In this document: in pieces, positions 1 to 7,791 of the stretch
How the letters are laid out: every line of letters begins with the position of its first letter
Numbering within the stretch: the first letter of the stretch is position 1
Origin: an uncultured Roseburia sp.
GTDB lineage: Bacteria; Bacillota; Clostridia; Lachnospirales; Lachnospiraceae
DNA: 19,199 nucleotides
Assembly (NCBI GenBank): GCA_934307185.1
Contig: CAKRCJ010000009.1
Span: forward strand, 1 to 19,199
Direction of reading: 5' to 3'
Position numbers and translations under genes: made by a program
Notes under the pieces: generated by a model
The model's database searches: none
What the model was told of the DNA's origin: nothing
The model's input: the letters and a program-made list of their open reading frames with translations, nothing else

Positions 1-21
1 GTTTATCCAGTAGCTGAATAA
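1..21 (+). CDS. rpmA: 50S ribosomal protein L27, last six codons (partial)
   Basis: The first 21 bases read in frame 1 as VYPVAE followed by TAA. Bacterial L27 proteins commonly end in a KKQVSVYPVA-type tail, and rpmA normally lies just upstream of obgE. The fragment is therefore very probably the end of rpmA, whose product binds near the peptidyl-transferase centre of the 50S subunit. Only six residues are visible, so the call rests on this tail plus the gene order. Confidence 0.75.
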   Translation, partial: VYPVAE

Positions 22-28
22 TAAGATG

Positions 29-77
29 AACAATGGACCCGACTATTTGTAAAGATAGCCGGGTTCTTATTGTTTTT
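29..77 (+). terminator. Rho-independent terminator or attenuator between rpmA and obgE
   Basis: The arms at 29-46 and 55-74 pair as AACAAT, a small bulge, then GGACCCG with CTAT against ATAG and CGGGTTC. There is one A-C mismatch and an 8-nt loop, and the 3' arm runs into a T tract at 73-77. No strong promoter is visible between here and obgE, so partial read-through from the ribosomal protein genes probably supplies obgE expression. Confidence 0.7.
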
Positions 78-79
78 GA

Positions 80-1405
<1,326 letters not shown>

Positions 1406-1417
1406 AAGAAAGGAAAA

Positions 1418-1723
1418 ATGAAAATGAATCTTACAAGCAAACAGCGCGCTTATTTAGGCGGCGAAGCAAGCACTATGAATGCTATTTTCCAGATTGGAAA
1501 AGCAAGCTTAACACCTGAAATGATTAACGCGTTAGATGAAGCATTAGAAAAACGTGAGTTAATCAAGATTTCTGTTTTGAAAAACTGCGCAGATGACCCG
1601 CGTGAAATTGCAGAAGTGATTGCAGAACGCACACATTCTACAGTTGTAAAAGTAATTGGCAAGAAAATTATTCTTTTCCGTCAGGCAAAAAAGAATACAA
1701 AATACGAGCTTCCGACAAAATAA
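1418..1723 (+). CDS. yhbY: YhbY family RNA-binding protein (CRM domain)
   Basis: This 101-residue protein fills a single CRM (CRS1-YhbY) domain. It starts with LTSKQRAYLGGEA, continues with FQIGKASLTPEMINALDEAL, and carries the family's conserved ELIKISVLKN stretch and the late VKVIGKKIILFR strand. YhbY proteins associate with pre-50S particles, in keeping with obgE 12 bp upstream. Two in-frame ATGs (1418 and 1424) follow the AAAGAAAGGA ribosome binding site. The first is chosen, but the second is better spaced and would remove two residues. Confidence 0.93.
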   Translation: MKMNLTSKQRAYLGGEASTMNAIFQIGKASLTPEMINALDEALEKRELIKISVLKNCADDPREIAEVIAERTHSTVVKVIGKKIILFRQAKKNTKYELPTK

Positions 1724-1735
1724 AGGACAAATGGC

Positions 1736-2356
1736 ATGAGTGAGTTATGTGGGAAAAAAATTGGTATTTTAGGCGGTTCCTTTGACCCAATTCATAATGG
1801 ACATCTTGCAATTGCAAAAGCGGCTTATGAAGATTATCAATTAGATGAAGTCTGGTTTATTCCTGCGGGACATTCTCCGAATAAGGAGGAAAGCAAAATG
1901 ACCGCACCGGATGTCAGGGCAGAAATGGTCGCTCTTGCAATCAGACCGTATCCTTTTTTTAAGCTGTCCATGATAGAAATTTTGTCAGAGGAAACCAGCT
2001 ACACGTATCTGACACTTACAAAGCTTTGCGAACAGTATCCGGATGCCGTTTTTTATTTTATTATGGGAGCTGACTCGTTGGACTATTTTGAGCAGTGGCG
2101 GAATCCGGAGGTTATCTGTCAGAAGGCAGTCATACTCGTAGCCGTGCGGGAGCACTGGGATTTGGAGAATGTCTCTGAAAAAATCCGAAAGCTGCAACAG
2201 ACCTTTCATGCGCAGATATATCCGTTATCCTGTAAACGTTTTGACGCTGCATCAAGGGATATCCGCCTGCGCTTACAGAATGAGACCGTATCCATCGGGG
2301 AGCTGCCAGCTGCCGTGCTTGCTTTTATAAGAGAAAATCATTTATATTGCAGTTAA
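1736..2356 (+). CDS. nadD: Nicotinate-nucleotide adenylyltransferase
   Basis: This 206-residue enzyme transfers AMP from ATP to nicotinate mononucleotide, giving deamido-NAD in NAD biosynthesis. The nucleotidyltransferase signature GGSFDPIHNGHL (13-24) contains the (H/T)xGH-type motif. VWFIPAGHSPNK and the MGADSLDYFEQW stretch are typical NadD elements. The late ISSTxIR-type motif appears as DAASRDIR, a mild variant, and the TYLTL segment departs from the usual TIDTL. AAGGAC precedes the ATG by 7 nt. An earlier ATG at 1731 is out of frame and stops at once. The gene lies 12 bp after yhbY, and the pairing with yqeK downstream is standard in Firmicutes. Confidence 0.95.
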   Translation: MSELCGKKIGILGGSFDPIHNGHLAIAKAAYEDYQLDEVWFIPAGHSPNKEESKMTAPDVRAEMVALAIRPYPFFKLSMIEILSEETSYTYLTLTKLCEQYPDAVFYFIMGADSLDYFEQWRNPEVICQKAVILVAVREHWDLENVSEKIRKLQQTFHAQIYPLSCKRFDAASRDIRLRLQNETVSIGELPAAVLAFIRENHLYCS

Positions 2357-2411
2357 ATTCAGTGTTTGAAGAAAAATGAAATCAGACAAATTATGTTAAG
2401 AGGACGAGATT

Positions 2412-2990
2412 ATGGAACTTACAGAAATCCGAAAAAAACTGAAAAAAGCCCAGGATAAAGACCGTTATGAACATACCAAAGGAGTAATGTACACTGCCGG
2501 CTGTCTTGCGATGGCTTATGGTTATGATATGTCAAAAGCAATGCTTGCCGGTCTGCTTCACGACTGTGCAAAATGTATCCCGAATGATGAGAAACTGGAT
2601 TTATGTGAAAAAAATGAAATTTTAGTAACCTCTGTTGAGCGTGAAAATCCATACTTACTTCATGCAAAATTAGGTGCATTGCTTGCAAAGACGGAATATG
2701 ATGTAACAGACCCTCATATTTTACATGCAATTAAAGTCCATACGACCGGTGAACCGGATATGAACATTTTAGATAAGATAATTTATATTGCGGATTATAT
2801 TGAACCAAACCGGAATAAGGCAGAAAATTTAGAATATGTAAGAGAGTTAGCCTTTCACGATTTAGATGCCTGTATGGCGGAAATATTACACGATACGCTG
2901 GTTTATTTGAAGAAGCGTGGGGGAAATATTGACCCGGCAACCCAGATGACGTATGAATTTTATAAACAATATAAAAAATCAGAAACCTGA
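2412..2990 (+). CDS. yqeK: YqeK family HD-domain hydrolase (symmetrical Ap4A hydrolase)
   Basis: This 192-residue HD-superfamily metalloprotein has His21 (YEHTKG), His50-Asp51 (LLHDCAK), a later LLHAKLGA histidine, the AIKVHTTG histidine and the IIYIADYIEPNR aspartate. These are the metal-binding residues of the YqeK family. Characterised YqeK proteins split diadenosine tetraphosphate symmetrically into ADP, which fits the nadD-yqeK neighbourhood. The ribosome binding site AGAGGACGAG sits just before the ATG. The gene is 55 bp downstream of nadD and 15 bp upstream of rsfS, in the same operon. Confidence 0.93.
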   Translation: MELTEIRKKLKKAQDKDRYEHTKGVMYTAGCLAMAYGYDMSKAMLAGLLHDCAKCIPNDEKLDLCEKNEILVTSVERENPYLLHAKLGALLAKTEYDVTDPHILHAIKVHTTGEPDMNILDKIIYIADYIEPNRNKAENLEYVRELAFHDLDACMAEILHDTLVYLKKRGGNIDPATQMTYEFYKQYKKSET

Positions 2991-3005
2991 AAATAAGGAG
3001 GAACC

Positions 3006-3353
3006 ATGACAGCAAAGGAATTAACAAAAATTGCAGTAGCTGCATTAGAAGACAGAAAAGCAGAAGATGTAACTGTTATTGATATCAGTGAAATCTCACC
3101 GATTGCAGATTATTTTATTATCGCAAACGGAACTAACCAGAACCAGCTTCAGGCGATGCGGGATGCTGCAGACGAAGCACTTTATAAAGCTGGAGCAAAA
3201 GTACAGCAGGTAGAAGGAAATCAGAGTTCTACCTGGATATTAATGGATTACGGTGATATTATTATCCATATTTTTTCCAAAGAGGACCGCTTATTCTATG
3301 ACCTTGAAAGAACCTGGAGAGATGGAAAAATTGTAGATGTGAATAATCTGTAG
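3006..3353 (+). CDS. rsfS: Ribosomal silencing factor RsfS (Iojap family)
   Basis: This 115-residue protein is full length for the family. It contains SPIADYFIIANG, the GNQSSTWILMDYGDIIIHIF block and the KEDRLFYDLERTW block that define RsfS/Iojap. RsfS binds ribosomal protein L14 and blocks subunit joining under nutrient limitation. The gene has a near-consensus AAGGAGG ribosome binding site and is the last gene of the obgE operon, which ends at the hairpin that follows. Confidence 0.96.
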   Translation: MTAKELTKIAVAALEDRKAEDVTVIDISEISPIADYFIIANGTNQNQLQAMRDAADEALYKAGAKVQQVEGNQSSTWILMDYGDIIIHIFSKEDRLFYDLERTWRDGKIVDVNNL

Positions 3354-3369
3354 AAAATGCCGGATTATA

Positions 3370-3463
3370 GAGGGCTGCCACAGGAAGCGTTATTTATATA
3401 ATATACAATTGTTCGTCAGAACTATATGTTATATAGATTATGCTTCCTGCGGCAGCCTTCTTT
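3370..3463. terminator. Long hairpin terminator between convergent rsfS and lexA
   Basis: GAGGGCTGCCACAGGAAGC (from 3370) pairs with GCTTCCTGCGGCAGCCTTC (to 3460) with one mismatch and one G-T pair. The roughly 50-nt interior is itself AT-rich and imperfectly self-complementary (TTATATAATATA against TATATGTTATATA). A TTCTTTTC tract follows on the + strand, so it should end the rsfS operon. On the - strand the T tract is weak, so termination of lexA is less certain. The size is unusual for a simple terminator. Confidence 0.75.
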
Positions 3464-3466
3464 TCA

Positions 3467-4084
3467 TTAACGGAAGAAACGGAAAACTCCGAATACTTTT
3501 CCTAAAACAGAACATTCTTCTACAATAATCGGGTCCATAGAATCATTTTCCGGTTGCAGGCGGTAATATCCGTCTTCTTTGTAAAAGGTCTTAACTGTGG
3601 CAGAATCATCCACAAGTGCTACAACAATATCTCCATTCTCAGCGTTTGGCTGCTTCTTGACTAATACATTATCTCCATCGAAAATTCCTGCATTAATCAT
3701 GCTTTCTCCCTTCACCTTTAGCATGAAGGTCTCTTCATTTGGCATAAATTCCGCTGGAATAGGAAAGTAGTTCTCAATATTTTCTGTTGCTAAAATCGGT
3801 TGTCCGGCAGCAACTTTTCCAACGATTGGCACATTAACCACTTCACGTCTCGTAAGATTGAAATCATCATCTAAAATCTCAATTGCCCTTGGCTTCGTAG
3901 GATCCCTGCGGATATATCCGTTCTTCTCTAATGTCTCAAGATGAGAGTGAACGGATGAGGTAGACTTTAAGTGAACTGCTTCACAAATTTCCCTTACCGC
4001 CGGAGGATATCCCTTTTTTAAAATCTCACTTTTAATATATTCCAAAATTTCCTGCTGCTTTGCACTAATTTTACCGTTTGACAT
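3467..4084 (-). CDS. lexA: LexA SOS repressor
   Basis: This 205-residue repressor of the DNA-damage response cleaves itself when stimulated by RecA filaments. The N-terminal winged helix-turn-helix covers about 1-70. The scissile Ala93-Gly94 bond lies in KVAAGQP. The catalytic dyad is Ser128 (KGESMI) and Lys165 (ATVKTF), so the autoprotease is intact. The ATG is preceded by AAAGGAGGA. The upstream region contains several LexA-box-like sites, indicating autoregulation, and the divergent gene is a probable direct target. Confidence 0.97.
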   Translation of the reverse strand: MSNGKISAKQQEILEYIKSEILKKGYPPAVREICEAVHLKSTSSVHSHLETLEKNGYIRRDPTKPRAIEILDDDFNLTRREVVNVPIVGKVAAGQPILATENIENYFPIPAEFMPNEETFMLKVKGESMINAGIFDGDNVLVKKQPNAENGDIVVALVDDSATVKTFYKEDGYYRLQPENDSMDPIIVEECSVLGKVFGVFRFFR

Positions 4085-4113
4085 ATATGTCCTCCTTTAT
4101 CATTCCTTAATTT

Positions 4114-4142
4114 ATAGTACCATACATGTTTTTGAATTGCAA
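4114..4142 (-). promoter_or_regulatory. Promoter of lexA
   Basis: Read on the - strand, TTGCAA (4142-4137) is followed by a 17-bp spacer and TACTAT (4119-4114), a sigma-A type promoter about 30 bp before the lexA start. Two degenerate LexA-box-like sequences overlap it: CAAACGTATATTCC at the -35 and CATACATGTTTTTG in the spacer. Confidence 0.6.
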
Positions 4143-4152
4143 ACGTATATTC

Positions 4153-4166
4153 CGAAAATTTGTTCG
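4153..4166. promoter_or_regulatory. LexA box A (CGAAAATTTGTTCG)
   Basis: The sequence matches the Gram-positive consensus CGAAC-N4-GTTCG at 9 of 10 defined positions. It lies between the divergent lexA and LysM-gene promoters, just upstream of the -35 of each. Confidence 0.7.
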
Positions 4167-4175
4167 AATTTCCAC

Positions 4176-4204
4176 TTGACAAACAAGTGTTCGAAATGTA
4201 ATAT
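4176..4204 (+). promoter_or_regulatory. Promoter of the SOS LysM gene
   Basis: TTGACA (4176-4181) is separated by 17 bp from TAATAT (4199-4204), a near-consensus sigma-A promoter. A LexA box occupies the spacer, so LexA binding should exclude RNA polymerase until damage triggers LexA cleavage. Confidence 0.8.
4180..4193. promoter_or_regulatory. LexA box B (CAAACAAGTGTTCG)
   Basis: Nine of ten defined positions match CGAAC-N4-GTTCG. It overlaps the end of the -35 and the spacer of the promoter for the LysM gene, a classic repression position. Confidence 0.75.
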
Positions 4205-4217
4205 ATAAATATAGAAG

Positions 4218-4231
4218 CAAACAAACGTTCG
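4218..4231. promoter_or_regulatory. LexA box C (CAAACAAACGTTCG)
   Basis: Nine of ten defined positions match CGAAC-N4-GTTCG. It lies just downstream of the expected transcription start of the LysM gene and would act as a roadblock or cooperative site. Confidence 0.65.
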
Positions 4232-4267
4232 GTTATCGTATTTGCATGTATCTGGGAGGAATTGATT

Positions 4268-4618
4268 ATGATAATAATAAGAAAAAGCATGGAAAGAAAA
4301 GCTGTTACCGGCGAGGAGAAGTTTTTATGCGCAGCGTTATGCATTACAGTAATTATCGTTATCAGTTTATTTTTGCTTGGTTCGGTTCGCGCACAGGCAG
4401 CATCTGCCGAAGCTGCACATAAGTATTATACAAGTATCCGGATTGACAGCGGTGATACCTTATGGTCCATAGCAGAAGATTACATTACAGAAGATTATCG
4501 TGATATGAATGAGTATATTGAAGAAGTATGCTCTATTAATAAGATTTGTGGCGATGAGATTCATGCAGGAGCTTATATCACTATTCCATATTATTCTGAC
4601 GCAGCCAATATCAGATAA
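4268..4618 (+). CDS. LexA-controlled membrane-anchored LysM protein, probable YneA-type division inhibitor
   Basis: This is a 116-residue protein. It has a hydrophobic helix at about 19-40, followed by an AQA-A stretch that could be a cleavage site, and one LysM domain at about 54-107 (IRIDSGDTLWSIAEDYI ... AGAYITIPYY). LysM domains bind peptidoglycan. In Bacillus, YneA has this architecture, is encoded divergently from lexA and delays division during SOS. Location, promoter and architecture together suggest the same role here, but sequence identity to YneA was not tested. The ATG at 4268 is 7 nt after GGGAGGA. A TTG at 4262 is too close to the ribosome binding site. Confidence 0.82.
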   Translation: MIIIRKSMERKAVTGEEKFLCAALCITVIIVISLFLLGSVRAQAASAEAAHKYYTSIRIDSGDTLWSIAEDYITEDYRDMNEYIEEVCSINKICGDEIHAGAYITIPYYSDAANIR

Positions 4619-4677
4619 AGGTTCTGCAGTCAGTATTCGATAAAGTCTGTAGTTAATATCAGATAAGTCTCCGAGTT
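4607..4677 (+). repeat. Three imperfect tandem repeats of about 23-25 bp
   Basis: Related units start at 4607 (AATATCAGATAAAGGTTCTG), 4632 (AGTATTCGATAAAGTCTGTAG) and 4655 (AATATCAGATAAGTCTCCGAG, shown to 20 nt in each case or less of the unit). The first includes the last codons and stop of the LysM gene, and the third runs into the -35 of the next promoter. They are degenerate and probably arose by slippage or local duplication. Confidence 0.45.
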
Positions 4678-4704
4678 GTCATTTTCGCAAGGATAGGGTA
4701 TAAT
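4676..4704 (+). promoter_or_regulatory. Promoter of the plsC-like gene
   Basis: TTGTCA (4676-4681), a 17-bp spacer and a perfect TATAAT (4699-4704) form a strong sigma-A promoter. The leader of about 65 nt contains CATAAC at 4724 and GTTATG at 4760, which could pair to form a stem just before the ribosome binding site GGAGAG. Confidence 0.8.
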
Positions 4705-4776
4705 AAACATTGCAGCCTGGTTTCATAACGGAGAGATTGTGAAGGGCTGAACGCTTAGAGTTATGGAGAGAATCTG

Positions 4777-5532
4777 ATGTTACGTTTTTTATATGTCATT
4801 TTAATGAATTTGTTTCGTGCCCCATATATGATTCCAAAGATGAGGAAGGAAGCAGACCATCCCGAGAAATATTCTGCCAAAGAACGATATGAGCTTGCGA
4901 GACATTGCATCCGTCTGATGAAGGTTACGGGTGGAATTCATACAAAAGCCTATGGTCAGGAGAACTTGCCAGAAGAAGGTGGTTATATGATGTATCCAAA
5001 TCATCAGGGGAAATATGATGCGTTGGGTATTATATATACACATCGTAAGCCATGTTCTATTGTAATGGATAAGGCAAAGTCTAATACAATACTGGTGAGG
5101 GAATTTATTGATTTGCTGGAGGGAAAACGCCTTGATAAGAAGGATGTCCGTCAGGCTTTAACGATTATTAACGAAGTCTCCGAAGATGTGAAGAACGGAA
5201 AGTGTTATGTTCTTTTTCCAGAAGGTGGTTATGATTTCAATAACAGAAATCATGTGTGTGATTTTAAAGCAGGCAGCTTTAAGATTGCATTAAAGACCAA
5301 GGCTCCGATTATACCGGTTGCCCTGATTGATTCTTACCGTGTATTTAACAGCTTCTGTCTAGGACCGGTTACAACACAGGTGCATTACCTTGAACCTATT
5401 TTATATGAAGAATACGGTTCTTTGAAAACGCAGGAGATTGCAGCACTTGTAAAAGAACGTATAAATGAAAAGATTAATACGGTGTTATCGCAAAATGCAG
5501 AAAAAACGGATAAATCTAAAGCACACAAATAA
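4777..5532 (+). CDS. PlsC-like 1-acyl-glycerol-3-phosphate acyltransferase
   Basis: This 251-residue protein has the acyltransferase block I motif NHQGKYD (75-81; the HX4D His76 and Asp81) and block III as FPEGG (147-151). It also has the later APIIPVALIDSYRVF stretch typical of PlsC proteins. Such enzymes add the second acyl chain to lysophosphatidic acid at the inner face of the membrane. Block III is normally FPEGTRS; here GGYDF replaces GTRS, so substrate preference may differ. The N-terminus has a short hydrophobic segment (about 3-20) that may be a membrane anchor. A GGAGAG ribosome binding site precedes the ATG. The gene stands alone with its own promoter. Confidence 0.88.
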   Translation: MLRFLYVILMNLFRAPYMIPKMRKEADHPEKYSAKERYELARHCIRLMKVTGGIHTKAYGQENLPEEGGYMMYPNHQGKYDALGIIYTHRKPCSIVMDKAKSNTILVREFIDLLEGKRLDKKDVRQALTIINEVSEDVKNGKCYVLFPEGGYDFNNRNHVCDFKAGSFKIALKTKAPIIPVALIDSYRVFNSFCLGPVTTQVHYLEPILYEEYGSLKTQEIAALVKERINEKINTVLSQNAEKTDKSKAHK

Positions 5533-5628
5533 TTTTACTTTTATTTTACACACATTTTAATAAAGCTTGATAGTTTTCTTTTTTGGTAAATTCCATAATA
5601 AAAGAAAAAAGAATGGCTGGTGTGGCAT

Positions 5629-5865
5629 ATGAAAAGATTATGGAATTATATAGAGAGAACGGATTTACCGGATAGCAAAAAAGCATCTTATTTTGTGGCA
5701 GCAAATGTGTTGCTTTGGATAATAATACCGCTTTGTTTTTGTCTGGTCATTGGAGGTTTGAACGGATATTCTTCCCGCTGGATGGAATGGTGCTTTTTAA
5801 TTACAGGATATTGCAGTGTGGGAATTGGATTTTTCGGCGGGATACTTTATTATATGCGCCGATAA
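5629..5865 (+). CDS. Small two-helix membrane protein of unknown function
   Basis: This protein of about 78 residues has a polar N-terminus (MKRLWNYIERTDLPDSKK) and two hydrophobic helices, around residues 25-44 and 54-74. The C-terminus YYMRR is basic. I do not recognise the family. The start is uncertain: ATG at 5629 or GTG at 5620 (three more residues), neither with a strong ribosome binding site. The gene is followed at once by a strong terminator, supporting a real transcript. It has no obvious functional link to the acyltransferase upstream, which ends 96 bp earlier. Confidence 0.6.
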   Translation: MKRLWNYIERTDLPDSKKASYFVAANVLLWIIIPLCFCLVIGGLNGYSSRWMEWCFLITGYCSVGIGFFGGILYYMRR

Positions 5866-5889
5866 TAAGAGAAGATAGATTCTTTTTAA

Positions 5890-5924
5890 GGGATTGTCGC
5901 GAAAAAACGCGGCAGTCCCTTTTT
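5890..5924 (+). terminator. Rho-independent terminator after the small membrane protein
   Basis: GGGATTGTCGCG (5890-5901) and CGCGGCAGTCCC (5908-5919) form a 12-bp stem with two G-T pairs and a six-A loop, followed by TTTTT. It lies between converging genes. On the - strand the T tract is weak, so it mainly serves the + strand. Confidence 0.88.
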
Positions 5925-7584
5925 AAAATTCAGTTTTTAATAAAAAACTGTCTTTATTCCTGTTTTTTACTTCATATAAAGTTTTGTCCGCATGGGCAAG
6001 AAAATCCCATAAACGGTTAAAACTTTGTGGGATGCGGTTAATGGCACCCTGCGAGACAGACAGACTGTTGATTCCGAGTGGACTGCTGTCCGGTAGAATG
6101 ATACGATTCACATGTTCTTTTAAATCAGTCATAATTTGAATGATTTCTGTGTCTGTTTTATTATAATAAACAATCACAAATTCATCTCCGCCATAGCGGG
6201 CTACAAACATATCTCCATATTGCTCCGATAACTTCCGCATAATTTCAGAAATAGAAGACAGGTATCTATCACCTTCTAAATGACCATAACTGTCGTTAAT
6301 ATTCTTAAAAAAGTCAACATCTAATAATTCAATTCCGAAAGTAACGTTATTATTCAGGGATTTTGAAAGGGTTTCTTCCGCAAAGCTGTTTAAATATGCG
6401 CGGTTTGGAAGCCCGGTTAATATATCATGTCTTGATTCTGCTAAAAGCTTTTCATTTAACAGCATCATTTCATATTTCTGCTTTTGGAACAGAACGCTTT
6501 CTTTATGTGCATTTTCCGCATGGCGGATTGATTCTGAATGAGCACAAGTTTCCTCTTTATATCGTTCGAAAAAAGCTCTTGAGCATTTTAAATATTCTTC
6601 TGTATTATTTTTTGCGTCTACACAGAATATTTTCTTCTGCATAAACATGCTGTAAATTTTGAAAGAAGCCTGGTCTTTTTCACATTTTTTCAGAAAATAG
6701 TCTGCAATTTCAATCACACTGTCATAATCTTCCATACAAAGATACAATTCCATGTATGCATCTAACTCATCAAGGAAATAGATATAATTATCTGCGGTAT
6801 GAAAATCGCATTGTGCAATGGAACGGTAATGAAGCATCATAGCGGTATCATTCAACCGGTTCGCAACTGTTGCTAAAAAGGTATTGATAACAAATACATC
6901 ATAATATATATCGCAGGAATCCATTTTGCCTGCAAGTGAAATGATTTCGCCGGCACATTTCTGTGCTTCTCCCAGATTGTCTACAGAAAGCAGACAGTAG
7001 CCCTTATTACATAAAACATCGAGCAGAGAACAGTTGTTTGTCGGAGTTTCTTCCATGCTTGACTTCTTAAAGAAGCTTTCTGCCTCCTCATAATAAGTCA
7101 GTGCCTTGTCATAAATTCCACTGTGACGGAAGATAGCTGCCAGATTGGAAGATGCCATGCAGTGTACGTAAGAGAGATGATATGTATTGCACAAATCAAT
7201 GCAGGTGAGTAGGTAATCGATTGCTTTGGCAATATCTCCTGCGGACTCGGTAAGAATTCCAAGTACATTATAAGAGCGTGCCAGCAAATCGTACTGTTCT
7301 GAGCTTGTCTGATACTTTATTCCCTCTAATGCGCAGCTGACCGTATCCTTATAATCATTATCATATGCATAGTACATCATCAGATAATGGTAAGAGAGTG
7401 CAAAAAGATAATCGGACTTTTCATGTGTTGCACAGGCAAACAATTTTTCACAGTACATTTTAAATTCGTTATTTTGTTTTGTCTTAACGAGATGAAAATT
7501 ATCACGGACAGCCTCAATACATTCGAATACTTCCGCAGAAAATTGATTTTCATATTCGTTTTCCAAATGCTTTAAGTACATCAT
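5923..7584 (-). CDS. TPR-GGDEF protein, probable diguanylate cyclase
   Basis: This is a 553-residue protein. About 340 N-terminal residues are helical and TPR-like (for example DLLARSYNVLGILTESAGDI, SSNLAAIFRHSGIYDKALTYY). A helical linker (about 345-385) leads to a GGDEF domain beginning near RHDILTGLPNRAYL. The active-site loop is YGGDEF (465-469), and the metal-binding region LLDVDFFKNIND is intact, so it should make cyclic di-GMP from GTP. The RxxD product-inhibition site normally five residues before GGDEF is absent. No membrane helix is seen, so it is probably cytoplasmic, with the TPR part acting as a sensing or partner-binding module. ATG codons at 7584 and 7581 follow a TTGGAG ribosome binding site. 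Confidence 0.9.
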   Translation of the reverse strand: MMYLKHLENEYENQFSAEVFECIEAVRDNFHLVKTKQNNEFKMYCEKLFACATHEKSDYLFALSYHYLMMYYAYDNDYKDTVSCALEGIKYQTSSEQYDLLARSYNVLGILTESAGDIAKAIDYLLTCIDLCNTYHLSYVHCMASSNLAAIFRHSGIYDKALTYYEEAESFFKKSSMEETPTNNCSLLDVLCNKGYCLLSVDNLGEAQKCAGEIISLAGKMDSCDIYYDVFVINTFLATVANRLNDTAMMLHYRSIAQCDFHTADNYIYFLDELDAYMELYLCMEDYDSVIEIADYFLKKCEKDQASFKIYSMFMQKKIFCVDAKNNTEEYLKCSRAFFERYKEETCAHSESIRHAENAHKESVLFQKQKYEMMLLNEKLLAESRHDILTGLPNRAYLNSFAEETLSKSLNNNVTFGIELLDVDFFKNINDSYGHLEGDRYLSSISEIMRKLSEQYGDMFVARYGGDEFVIVYYNKTDTEIIQIMTDLKEHVNRIILPDSSPLGINSLSVSQGAINRIPQSFNRLWDFLAHADKTLYEVKNRNKDSFLLKTEF

Positions 7585-7639
7585 TCCATAAACTCCAAAA
7601 TATTCTGTCTATCATAAAATGTTATTAATATATGACAGT

Positions 7640-7669
7640 ATTATAATATAAATTTTCTGCAAATGTCTA
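7640..7669 (-). promoter_or_regulatory. Probable promoter of the TPR-GGDEF gene
   Basis: On the - strand TAGACA (7669-7664), an 18-bp spacer and a perfect TATAAT (7645-7640) lie about 55 bp before the start codon. Confidence 0.55.
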
Positions 7670-7791
7670 TATTTTCTTGCGATACATTAGTATTTCTAAT
7701 GAAACCATAACATCATATAATATAATTCCCATGGGGTTTATAGAGTATAAAGATATCCATCCACTGAACCAATAGAGTAGAACAGCCGTTT

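Noticed and set aside
2419..3045. Long antisense frames over yqeK and rsfS
   Set aside because: They lack ribosome binding sites and recognisable motifs, and lie opposite well-supported genes.
4262..4267. TTG start for the LysM gene
   Set aside because: It is one base from the GGGAGGA ribosome binding site, too close; ATG 4268 is at the proper distance.
5715..6020. A 101-codon + strand frame overlapping the small membrane protein and the end of the GGDEF gene
   Set aside because: It runs through a strong terminator and is the shadow frame of two better-supported genes.
7640..7791. dif-like recombination site next to the recombinase
   Set aside because: Only a short CATTAG/CTAATG hairpin (7685-7701) and a GAACCATA-type repeat at the gene end are present; neither fits the 11-6-11 dif layout.
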